In this document: piece after piece, positions 1-6,424 of the stretch
Numbering within the stretch: the first letter of the stretch is position 1
How the letters are laid out: each line of letters begins with the position of its first letter
DNA from: Phycisphaerales bacterium
GTDB lineage: Bacteria; Planctomycetota; Phycisphaerae; Phycisphaerales; SM1A02
Direction: 5' to 3'
Assembly: GCA_030748805.1 (NCBI GenBank)
Contig: JASMLG010000063.1
Span: 1 to 7,669, forward strand
Length of the DNA stretch: 7,669 nucleotides
The notes under the pieces: model-generated
The model's database searches: none
What the model saw: only the letters and a program-made list of their open reading frames with translations
Told to the model about the DNA's origin: nothing
Program-made: the position numbers and the translations under genes

Positions 1-349
1 GCTGTATCAAGATGGTTCTCCATTTGGTAGTAATGCACTGTTGGATATTGGTATCGACTGGACTTCATTCAATGGTGGTGGCACACTTGCAACCGACAAC
101 GGTTCATGGTTCGTCACACCTGTTGATCCACAAGGTGGAGAGCTTGGTGGCTCAGTTCTTATTGGTCAGTTCACTGTAGTAGGTGGTACTGGCAATGGCA
201 TAGATGACCTTACAGGTCAAATTAGCCTCCAAGGTAAAGATGCTGATGGCAACACATGGCAAGAACTAGGCATAACATGGGTACCTGCTCCAGGTGCTAT
301 GGCACTCCTTGGTCTCGCTGGTTTAGCTGGACGCCGTCGTCGACGTTAA
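1..349 (+). CDS. Exported protein with PEP-CTERM-like C-terminal sorting tail (5' partial)
   Basis: The reading frame is open from base 2 to a TAA at 347-349, giving the last 115 residues; the true start lies left of the window, so the in-frame TTG at 41 need not be a start. The body is rich in Gly, Thr, Asp and aromatics (for example GTLATDNGSWFV and QISLQGKDADGN), as in secreted beta-rich proteins. The tail has the classic three-part sorting signal: a VPAPG motif, a short hydrophobic stretch (AMALLGLAGLAG), and a terminal run of five Arg. In PEP-CTERM systems such tails direct exported proteins to an exosortase for processing and surface attachment; this proline-glycine version with an Arg run is typical of Phycisphaerae-type planctomycetes (family knowledge). 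No catalytic motif is visible and the specific function is unknown. Two hairpins directly downstream end the transcript. Confidence 0.85.
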   Translation, partial: LYQDGSPFGSNALLDIGIDWTSFNGGGTLATDNGSWFVTPVDPQGGELGGSVLIGQFTVVGGTGNGIDDLTGQISLQGKDADGNTWQELGITWVPAPGAMALLGLAGLAGRRRRR

Positions 350-363
350 TCGTCAATGACACC

Positions 364-381
364 TCAGTGCTCAGGCACTGA
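364..381 (+). other. Small hairpin downstream of the PEP-CTERM gene
   Basis: A perfect 7-bp inverted repeat, TCAGTGC / GCACTGA, with a 4-base loop (TCAG) starts 15 bases after the stop codon. No T-run follows it, so it is not a terminator by itself. It may stabilise the 3' end of the mRNA or simply accompany the strong terminator that begins 21 bases further on. Confidence 0.5.
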
Positions 382-401
382 CGCATTTCGATGCAAATAC
401 G

Positions 402-447
402 CACCACCGCAGTCTTAGACTGCGGTGGTGTTTTTTCTGTTTTTTTG
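402..447 (+). terminator. Rho-independent terminator
   Basis: The arms CACCACCGCAGTC (402-414) and GACTGCGGTGGTG (418-430) form a perfect 13-bp GC-rich stem with a 3-base loop (a 5-base loop if the closing pair opens). Six T follow at 431-436, and a second T-run lies at 441-447. This is a textbook intrinsic terminator for the upstream PEP-CTERM gene and should insulate it from the cytochrome gene. In the minus direction no comparable T-run follows the stem, so it looks one-directional. Confidence 0.93.
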
Positions 448-503
448 CAACTTTTCCTTGTGTATTCCCGAATAGAGGATAGATTAGTCATGTATTAGGA
501 CTT

Positions 504-509
504 AAGGAG
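504..509 (+). promoter_or_regulatory. Ribosome binding site that sets the GTG start of the cytochrome gene
   Basis: AAGGAG lies 6 bases before the GTG at 516. It decides the start: there is no in-frame ATG, GTG or TTG between the in-frame stop TAG at 480-482 and this GTG, and the next in-frame ATG (552) would fall inside the predicted signal peptide. Confidence 0.75.
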
Positions 510-515
510 AAAGAA

Positions 516-2294
516 GTGGATACATCAACCGTCGTTGCAGTTGTTATCTCAATGTCATCAGTGGCATTTGCTGACATAACAATCACTGGCGTCGTACGCG
601 ACGCATCTACATTTGAACCAGTTCCTGACGCACTTGTAACCCTACAAGCGACTTCGACTCGGACAGTCACAGGCAATGATGGCTCATATTCCCTCACGAT
701 TCCAGATGAAAGTGATTCGATCATTGTCGCTGCAGGCAAAGGGTACTTTAATACACCCACAACCTACACAGGAACACCATCAGGGCTAGACATTAACCTC
801 TCCCCTGTTCCACAATATGACAATCCGGGATACTCGCTCATGGATCCAACATCTTGCGGCTTGTGCCACCCTGAACAATTGGCTGATTGGGAAAACTCAC
901 CGATGCAAAGAGCGGGGATCAACACATGGGTGCATGATATTTACGCAGGTAATGGGTCTGCGGGTGGGATGGGCGGATTTGTATATTTGCGCGATTCCGT
1001 CTGGGCTGAGTCAAATCCTGCTTCCGAATGTTCTTCTTGCCACCAACCTGAATCGTGGATCCCAGAACCGTTTACAGCGCTCGAAGGACCAGACGACCCT
1101 GGGTATCCATCCGAGCATGCAATCCATGGAATTTCTTGTGACGTTTGTCATAAGATTGCAGATGTCGATGTAGAAAAAATAAATCACCCAGGCATCTATC
1201 CTGAAGCAGTCACATTTACAAAACCATATGACGAACAAGTGCAATATGGATTACTTGGCGATGCAACGTACCACAACCCCATGATGGGTCCTTCCTATCA
1301 ACCCCAACTAGTCGCTGAAGTGTGCGGTACCTGCCACCAAGATAAAAACGACCCACATGAAGATGAATCGTTTGATGGCGTCATTTCTGAACCAACCTAC
1401 ATTGAATGGATTGAATCACCGTATGGTGATCCAAACTCTGGTATGTACGCTACTTGCCTAGATTGTCACATGCTTCCAAATGATTCAACGAATGCTTGTG
1501 AAGTTTTATACCCACCTCTTGAACGAGAGCCGGGAACATTGCGTTCACACATGATTCTTGGTTCGACTGCAACATACCTTGACAACTCTGCTGAACTTCT
1601 CGTTGGCGCTGAAGTTGTTGATGGTGAACTACAAGTTGAAGTAGATGTCTTTAACAATGGTGTTGGACACCACCTTCCAACTGGCGTAACTGTTCGCAAT
1701 TGCATTTTGCTTGTAGAAGCATTCGACGAAGATGGGAACTCCCTCGAGTTTACTGGCGACCAAGTTGTACACGCTCTTGGTGGTGTTGGCGATCCTGCAG
1801 AAGGTTATTATGCTAATGAACCCGGAAAACTTTTTGCAAAATGTAATCATGGCGAAGATGGAACTGGGCCAACGTTCTACACCGATGCAACAGGAATTAT
1901 TTTTGATACTCGCATTCCCGCAATGAGCATTGACTCATCGGCATACAGCTTCGCCATGCCAGAAGGCGGCGGAAATGTTAGTGTGCAAGCACGCTTGATT
2001 TACAGGCGAGCATTCCGAGCGTTCGTTGATGCAAAACAATGGACTACTGACGGTCACGGCGCACCCCTAGAAGATATCGAAGCTCCCCATTACGGACACC
2101 TTATGGAGCTAGAAACAATTGATGTTAGTGGCACGCTTGCAGGTGATGTAAACGGTGACGGCGTCGTTGATGTATCAGACATTCTGTTGTTGATTAGCAA
2201 TTGGGGCACTGATGGTGCAGGTGCCGACCTTGCTGAACCATTCGACGTAGTCGATGTTAGCGACATCCTCTTCATTATCAATAACTGGGACTAA
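516..2294 (+). CDS. Exported pentaheme cytochrome c with regulatory-like beta domain and dockerin-like tail
   Basis: 592 residues from a GTG start. Residues 1-19 form a short hydrophobic signal peptide ending in AFA before Asp20, though without the usual basic N-terminus. Residues about 20-95 resemble a carboxypeptidase-regulatory-like/CNA-B type beta domain (TGVVRDASTFEPVPDALV, then NDGSYSLTIP). Five c-type heme sites follow: CGLCH 114-118, CSSCH 172-176, CDVCH 208-212, CGTCH 270-274 and CLDCH 314-318. Contexts such as CGLCHPEQLADWENSPMQ and the His-rich HAIHG before the third site resemble the cytochrome c554-like multiheme group; extra His may be distal ligands. Residues about 350-520 look like a beta-rich domain with the GHHLPTG motif (384-390) seen in related multiheme proteins. 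The C-terminus (544-592) is a dockerin-like pair; the first copy has an intact DVNGDG calcium loop, the second has lost it. The protein should act outside the cytoplasmic membrane in electron transfer or redox catalysis; substrate unknown. No partner gene lies beside it on its own strand. Confidence 0.87.
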   Translation: MDTSTVVAVVISMSSVAFADITITGVVRDASTFEPVPDALVTLQATSTRTVTGNDGSYSLTIPDESDSIIVAAGKGYFNTPTTYTGTPSGLDINLSPVPQYDNPGYSLMDPTSCGLCHPEQLADWENSPMQRAGINTWVHDIYAGNGSAGGMGGFVYLRDSVWAESNPASECSSCHQPESWIPEPFTALEGPDDPGYPSEHAIHGISCDVCHKIADVDVEKINHPGIYPEAVTFTKPYDEQVQYGLLGDATYHNPMMGPSYQPQLVAEVCGTCHQDKNDPHEDESFDGVISEPTYIEWIESPYGDPNSGMYATCLDCHMLPNDSTNACEVLYPPLEREPGTLRSHMILGSTATYLDNSAELLVGAEVVDGELQVEVDVFNNGVGHHLPTGVTVRNCILLVEAFDEDGNSLEFTGDQVVHALGGVGDPAEGYYANEPGKLFAKCNHGEDGTGPTFYTDATGIIFDTRIPAMSIDSSAYSFAMPEGGGNVSVQARLIYRRAFRAFVDAKQWTTDGHGAPLEDIEAPHYGHLMELETIDVSGTLAGDVNGDGVVDVSDILLLISNWGTDGAGADLAEPFDVVDVSDILFIINNWD

Positions 2295-2298
2295 ACAC

Positions 2299-3480
2299 TT
2301 AAAAAGCGTTGAAACCTGTAAGCTGGCGACCGACGACGAGTTCATGGATCGTTTCGGTGCCTTCGTAGGTAATAACGCTTTCAAGATTAAGCATGTGGCG
2401 AATTGAGTTGAACTCAACACTTATCCCGCTTGCACCAAGCATGTCGCGAGCATCACGCGCAATATCGATTGCTGCGCGGACGTTATTCCACTTGCCCATT
2501 GAAACCTGCGAATGATGCAACGTTCCGTTGTCTTTCATCCGCCCCAATTGCAATGCAAGTAATTGCGAAGTTGCAATGCGACGGCTCATATTTGCTAGAC
2601 GAAGTTGAATTGCCTGTGTTGTTGCAAGAGGCCGACCAAATAACTCGCGAACCTTGGAATACTCTAAGACCTCGGTATGACATGCAATCGCTGAACCAAT
2701 CACACCCCATGCAATTCCGTATCGGGCGTTTGTTAGGCAACTTAGTGGACCGCGTAGCCCCTTCACCTTCGGAAGCATCGCTGAATCGGGAACGCGGACA
2801 TCATCAAAGAACAATTCAGAAGTTACTGAAGCACGAAGTGAATATTTTTTATGGATATCTCTTGTCGAATACCCCGGAGTATCTTTTTCAATAAGGAAAC
2901 CACGAACGCCATCTTCCGTGTCAGCCCAAACAACTGCAACATCTGCAATCGTACCATTGGTTATCCACATCTTTGCGCCGTTGATAACCCAGTCGTCGCC
3001 ATCCTTGACAGCTTTGGTTCTCATGGTTCCTGGGTCAGAGCCACCATCTGGCTCAGTCAAACCAAAACAACCAATCTCTTCACCTGCTGCTAACTTTGGA
3101 AGCCAGTATTCTTTTTGCTCTTCGCTTCCATAAGCATAAATTGGAAACATCACCAAACTTCCTTGCACAGAAACAAAACTACGGACGCCAGCGTCGGCTC
3201 TTTCAAGTTCTTGACAAATAAGTCCGTAACAAACATTGTTTAAGCCGGCACAACCATAGCCCTCTAAATTTGGACCAAACAAACCCATCTCTGCAATTTC
3301 AGGAACAATTTCCATTGGAAAAGTGTGCGAGTCAAAAGAATCCGCCATTAGTGGAAGGACGCGATCATCGACAAATCGTGCAACTGCTTCTTGGATTGCA
3401 AGTTCATCTTCCGTTAGTAGTGAACCGACATTAAGAAAGTCGGTTGCTGTTGGTTCGTAGGTTGCTGTTTGGGTTGTCAT
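2299..3480 (-). CDS. gcdH: Glutaryl-CoA dehydrogenase-like acyl-CoA dehydrogenase
   Basis: 393 residues, a normal full length. Acyl-CoA dehydrogenases use FAD to oxidise the alpha-beta bond of an acyl-CoA and pass electrons to ETF. The GcdH group is recognisable throughout: EGYGCAGL (73-80), the ELER block at 91-94, AYGSEEQ (116-122), GCFGLTEPDGGSDP (137-150), KMWITN (170-175), KYSLRAS (212-218), NARYGIAWGV (251-260), ARDMLG (344-349) and TYEGTETIHEL (371-381), in which Glu373 is the expected catalytic base. Arg100 matches the Arg that binds the substrate's distal carboxylate (human Arg94), and Glu93 matches human Glu87. The residue before this Arg is Val99, where human and other decarboxylating enzymes have Tyr, so the product could be glutaconyl-CoA rather than crotonyl-CoA. 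Last visible gene of the operon: its ATG overlaps the hemerythrin stop by 4 bases (ATGA), with an AAGGA about 10 bases upstream. Family is firm; exact substrate less so, since related acyl-CoA dehydrogenases share much of this sequence. Confidence 0.88.
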   Translation of the reverse strand: MTTQTATYEPTATDFLNVGSLLTEDELAIQEAVARFVDDRVLPLMADSFDSHTFPMEIVPEIAEMGLFGPNLEGYGCAGLNNVCYGLICQELERADAGVRSFVSVQGSLVMFPIYAYGSEEQKEYWLPKLAAGEEIGCFGLTEPDGGSDPGTMRTKAVKDGDDWVINGAKMWITNGTIADVAVVWADTEDGVRGFLIEKDTPGYSTRDIHKKYSLRASVTSELFFDDVRVPDSAMLPKVKGLRGPLSCLTNARYGIAWGVIGSAIACHTEVLEYSKVRELFGRPLATTQAIQLRLANMSRRIATSQLLALQLGRMKDNGTLHHSQVSMGKWNNVRAAIDIARDARDMLGASGISVEFNSIRHMLNLESVITYEGTETIHELVVGRQLTGFNAF

Positions 3481-4061
3481 TGACAGTTTGTCCTTGTTAC
3501 TCCGTAAGCCTCGAGAAATCTATCTGCAGTTGCCTTGCACCGTTTCATTGTTTCACAATAATCATCCCCACTTGCTGCTTCTTCGTATGCTTTGGTTAGT
3601 GCATCGAGTGCCTCGCCATGCACAACTTGGTCAGCCATGCCAAAAAGGATAGGGTTTTCCTTACCAATATGACCCCGCATTAAATCAATGTACTGCCTTC
3701 CTTGGTCAACAAAATGTTCCATTGCAGTGGCATCACCTGCAATATGCGCATCAAGTTTTTCTGACATCGCTTGAGTAAGTCGTCTTGCAACAGAATGTTC
3801 TTGGAGCATAACACCAATTGGACCACCATTGCGAGGAATACCTTGCTTCTCCAAAGTTGGGAAGAGTTGGTCTTCTTCCTTACAGTGGTGGCACATATCT
3901 GCAAACCCTCGGAAGAAATCCAAAAAAGAAAGCAAATCTTCATTCGAAATCTCACCCGACTCTGCTTGTGTAAGGGCTGGTTCAAAACAGTCAATCATTC
4001 CAAGAATGATTTCGTGTTCATCTCTTAAGCATTTTGTTGGTGTTATTTCTGGAGCAGACAT
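3477..4061 (-). CDS. Hemerythrin-like (HHE domain) di-iron protein
   Basis: 194 residues, mostly predicted alpha helix. The metal ligand pattern of the hemerythrin/HHE family is complete: His16 (RDEHEIIL), His59-x3-Glu63 (HCKEEDQLFP), His89 (LQEHSVARR) and His131-x3-Glu135 (HIGKENPILF), giving four His and two Glu for a di-iron site in a four-helix bundle. Such proteins bind O2 and act as carriers, scavengers or sensors; some deal with NO or peroxide (family knowledge). There is no signal peptide, so it should be cytoplasmic. A C-terminal extension of about 50 residues and several Cys (11, 25, 57, 60, 169, 175, 193) could add redox sensitivity. It sits 10 bases after the HgdB-like gene, with AAGGA 7 bases before its ATG, and overlaps the dehydrogenase gene by 4 bases. 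The inferred role is protection or O2 sensing for the Fe-S enzymes of the operon; the ligands are seen, the role is not proven. Confidence 0.88.
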   Translation of the reverse strand: MSAPEITPTKCLRDEHEIILGMIDCFEPALTQAESGEISNEDLLSFLDFFRGFADMCHHCKEEDQLFPTLEKQGIPRNGGPIGVMLQEHSVARRLTQAMSEKLDAHIAGDATAMEHFVDQGRQYIDLMRGHIGKENPILFGMADQVVHGEALDALTKAYEEAASGDDYCETMKRCKATADRFLEAYGVTRTNCQ

Positions 4062-4071
4062 TAAAAATTCC

Positions 4072-5301
4072 TTACGCTGTACAAGCGGCTTCTTTCAATT
4101 GTGCAATAAACTCTGTCATTTGCTCTGTTACTCGTTCTTCGTTGAAGTAGCGAGCATCAACCATATCTGCTTCTATAACAATGTGCGGGATATTATTTTC
4201 TTCATAAAGAGGCAAACGACGTTTCACGTAACTGTTCCAAATACCGCAACTGTGATTCCAATGGCAAACAATACCCGTGGCGTTCCAATCACGCATCATG
4301 TCCATCGTCCAACCATAAATCCAGTCGAGTGAACGGTTCATCGTGTTCCAAGCGTACCGCCTACATAAACTATCCATTGCGTTATCCGCATCAAAATTAA
4401 ACCACCAACTGTGGGTATACGTGCTTGCAACAAAGACAGCATTTTGTTCCGATGCGAGATTTTGTAACCAGTTCTTTCGAGGCCAAATTGGAATTGCATC
4501 CCACACAAGGCGAACTTGTTCGTTTGGAATTGCAGTTACTCCATCTGCAACGTTTTGTTTAATTTCTGCGAGTAAGTCCTCGTAGTATTTCGTGCAAATT
4601 GGCAAACCTCGAGCAATCACGATTGGTGCCATTGCAGTAAAGGCATCAAAGTCACTCCAAGGTGCTGGCGATAATTTTGCCATCTTTAAGCACTCTTGCC
4701 AAAGTGCGTTTGCTTTGTCAGATTCTGCAGTGAATTCCTTAAGTTTTTCTTCACTGAAGGTTGTACCGAATCGTTTGCAGATTTCTTCAATGTGCCCTTC
4801 AAGTTGAGCGCGAAAATCTGCAATTTCTTCTTCTGTATGGATTTCACGCTTTGCAAGGCGTGGTGTTCTAAGTACATAATGAGGAACATTTAAGTCACGC
4901 TCACCACAGATGATTTGTACTTGATCGCCCCACCGTTCAACAACATTGCATTGACTATTGCATGCGTAAAACAAGTCAGCCGCTGGCAAACCGCCAATTG
5001 GGGATTCTTCGCCTAGCAATACACCAATATCAGAGAGTGCATAACAGCAAAGTTTTGGGGAAGAGAGTTCTCTTTCGTTCACACTTCGGTCGATTGCCTT
5101 AAGTGCGTATGGATTATCAACATCTCGTGTTGGAGAGAGTGCTCCAAGGATCGCAGCGTGGTTTTCTGGGTAAACGGGCATAATGCCTGCTGCGAGCAGC
5201 GCTTCAGCGGGAGCAAAAGCGGAGCAATGCGCAATTGGCATGCCGCACTCTCGTACCCAGTCATAGAAGCCAAAAATGTCAAATGTTGTTTTAAATTTCA
5301 T
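4072..5301 (-). CDS. 2-hydroxyacyl-CoA dehydratase / benzoyl-CoA reductase-type subunit (HgdB/BcrB/BcrC family), complete
   Basis: 409 residues, a usual length for this family. Members form heterodimers that carry [4Fe-4S] clusters and remove water from 2-hydroxyacyl-CoA or reduce an aromatic acyl-CoA, using low-potential electrons from an ATPase activator. Visible marks are the N-terminal entry region (HCSAFAPAEALLAAGIMPVY, 25-44), CCYALSDIG (85-93), ACNSQC (113-118), and a C-terminal block with HSCG (350-353) followed by IPHIVIEADMVDAR (371-384) and an amphipathic end, as in HgdB/BcrB/BcrC proteins. Probable cluster ligands are Cys85 or 86, Cys114 or 118, and Cys352 (inference by pattern). 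It starts 5 bases after the 99-residue gene, with a weak GGA about 8-10 bases before the ATG, so translation is probably coupled. It likely pairs with the product of the truncated gene at the right edge. The sequence does not show whether it is a dehydratase or an aromatic-ring reductase. Confidence 0.87.
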   Translation of the reverse strand: MKFKTTFDIFGFYDWVRECGMPIAHCSAFAPAEALLAAGIMPVYPENHAAILGALSPTRDVDNPYALKAIDRSVNERELSSPKLCCYALSDIGVLLGEESPIGGLPAADLFYACNSQCNVVERWGDQVQIICGERDLNVPHYVLRTPRLAKREIHTEEEIADFRAQLEGHIEEICKRFGTTFSEEKLKEFTAESDKANALWQECLKMAKLSPAPWSDFDAFTAMAPIVIARGLPICTKYYEDLLAEIKQNVADGVTAIPNEQVRLVWDAIPIWPRKNWLQNLASEQNAVFVASTYTHSWWFNFDADNAMDSLCRRYAWNTMNRSLDWIYGWTMDMMRDWNATGIVCHWNHSCGIWNSYVKRRLPLYEENNIPHIVIEADMVDARYFNEERVTEQMTEFIAQLKEAACTA

Positions 5302-5306
5302 AGTAA

Positions 5307-5606
5307 TTATCCGTTTTTCTTTCTTGTGTAAATCATGACATATCCATTACAACCTGCAACTGCACATGTTTTACATGCATCTCCAAAGTCGGCCTCAGTA
5401 AGTTCTTTTACAAATACTTCAAAACCAAGGGACTCATAAAGTTCGACTGCCTCTGTTGCTCGGTCTGGATCAGCAAGTTGCCTTCGCTGCCATCCATCGG
5501 CAAGCAGCGCAGGGTCTGGCTGCACTGAAATCGTCTCAAGCGAGGTTGGGTCGCCACAATTCGCTTGGCCGTTTTGACCATTAACTGTTAAATTAATATC
5601 AGTCAT
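5307..5606 (-). CDS. Small Cys-containing protein of unknown function in the reductase operon
   Basis: 99 residues. The ATG at 5606-5604 shares its A with the TGA of the preceding ATPase gene (TGATG), so translation probably depends on re-initiation; no close Shine-Dalgarno is seen. A GTG at 5696 in the same frame would extend it by 30 residues, but these overlap the conserved ATPase C-terminus and are unlikely to be real. Residues 1-30 look flexible (Asn/Gln/Gly-rich, Cys17). Residues 37-73 look helical then beta-like (DRATEAVELYESLGFEVFV). The end carries DACKTCAVAGCNGYVMIYTRKK, with Cys78, Cys81 and Cys86 as a CxxCx4C cluster that could bind metal or an Fe-S centre, perhaps with Cys17 as a fourth ligand. 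No signal peptide or membrane segment. I do not recognise a named family. Its place between the ATPase and catalytic-type genes suggests a role in assembly, electron transfer or subunit stability. Confidence 0.82.
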   Translation of the reverse strand: MTDINLTVNGQNGQANCGDPTSLETISVQPDPALLADGWQRRQLADPDRATEAVELYESLGFEVFVKELTEADFGDACKTCAVAGCNGYVMIYTRKKNG

Positions 5607-6424
5607 CAAGCTGTCGCCGTTTGGCGTTCCTCTGCAAGTTTTGCAAGTCGAACATGTCCTAGAATTGCTGCGCCAAGCGCTGTTGTATACATACACATTT
5701 CGCCTTCTGGAACATTAACTTCAGATTCAAGTTGTTTTTTCACTTCACCTGGAACCGTGCTAAAGCGCATAATGCCGCCAATGAGCGTAAACTCTTCTTC
5801 GGCTTTCACGCGTTTCATAAGTTGCACGCAACGAACTACAAGTGATTCAATTGCACCCTGCATAATGTCAGATGGCGGAGTGCCAAGCGAAAGTTGATTA
5901 ATAACCTCGGACTCAGCAAATACAGCACACACACCAGAAATTTCAGCAGGATCTTTTGCTGTACTTAATAGTGGTCCAATTTCTTCGGTTGTGTAGCCCA
6001 TATAACGAGCTGTCTTTTCAAGGAAAGCGCCAGTACCCGCCGCGCATTTATCGTTCAAGCGGAAGTTTTTTACCTTTGCGTTTTCTTCAAGGCGAATCGC
6101 TTTCATTGTTTGCCCACCAACATCAAGAATTGTTCTTGTGTTTGGAAACAACCTCGACGCGCCACGAGCACTCGCTGTTAAGTCAGTAACAAAAATGTCT
6201 TTTACGGGGCAAAGGTGCCTGCCGATTCCTGTTGAAACAGTGTAGTCAATATCTGATTCGTTTAATCCAGCATTTTCAATACATGCTCTCCACGAATCCT
6301 CAGAAACAACATCAAGTTTAAAACCAGTATGCCTTGCATCTTTTGCAAGGATATTTCCGTTCTCGTCTAGAGCAACCGATTTTGTATAAGTTGATCCAAC
6401 GTCAACACCAATTGTGATTGTCAT
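5606..6424 (-). CDS. Fe-S ATPase activator, HgdC/BcrA/BcrD (BadF/BadG) family, second copy
   Basis: 272 residues, the usual single-domain length. ASKHA-fold activators form dimers with one [4Fe-4S] cluster between the subunits and couple ATP hydrolysis to electron transfer into the dehydratase or benzoyl-CoA reductase. Visible marks are the phosphate loop [10 protein letters not shown] (6-15), STGIGR (64-69), DVGGQ (101-105), [18 protein letters not shown] (123-140), [11 protein letters not shown] (165-175) and a C-terminal LGAAILGH. Cys127 and Cys166 sit at the cluster-ligand positions (same numbers as known for HgdC). It differs from its neighbour at sites usually constant in HgdC: Thr106 replaces the Asp after GGQ, and the SCHGRGA-type segment reads ASARGA (84-89). 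The two ATPases therefore look like unequal partners of a heterodimer, BcrD-like here. Its ATG overlaps the stop of the first ATPase gene (ATGA), with GAGG 7 bases upstream. Family sure; BcrD assignment tentative. Confidence 0.92.
   Translation of the reverse strand: MTITIGVDVGSTYTKSVALDENGNILAKDARHTGFKLDVVSEDSWRACIENAGLNESDIDYTVSTGIGRHLCPVKDIFVTDLTASARGASRLFPNTRTILDVGGQTMKAIRLEENAKVKNFRLNDKCAAGTGAFLEKTARYMGYTTEEIGPLLSTAKDPAEISGVCAVFAESEVINQLSLGTPPSDIMQGAIESLVVRCVQLMKRVKAEEEFTLIGGIMRFSTVPGEVKKQLESEVNVPEGEMCMYTTALGAAILGHVRLAKLAEERQTATA

Noticed and set aside
458..485. Possible sigma70-like promoter before the cytochrome gene (TTGTGT, 16 bases, TAGATT)
   Set aside because: Both hexamers match the consensus only partly, and AT-rich DNA gives such matches by chance; planctomycete promoter rules are not well enough known to support it.
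2293..2311. Imperfect hairpin AACACT / AGCGTT at the convergent junction
   Set aside because: One mismatch in six pairs, AT-rich loop and no T-run; too weak to call a terminator.
2430..2894. 154-codon open frame on the plus strand
   Set aside because: It lies wholly antisense to the conserved part of the acyl-CoA dehydrogenase gene; no recognisable motif and no convincing ribosome binding site.
3829..4332. 167-codon open frame on the plus strand
   Set aside because: Antisense to the hemerythrin gene and the 3' end of the HgdB-like gene, both of which have clear family motifs; its translation shows no domain-like pattern.
5607..5696. Longer N-terminus (GTG at 5696) for the 99-residue protein
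   Set aside because: The extra 30 residues would be read from the conserved C-terminal coding region of the ATPase in another frame; the TGATG junction at 5606 is the better start.
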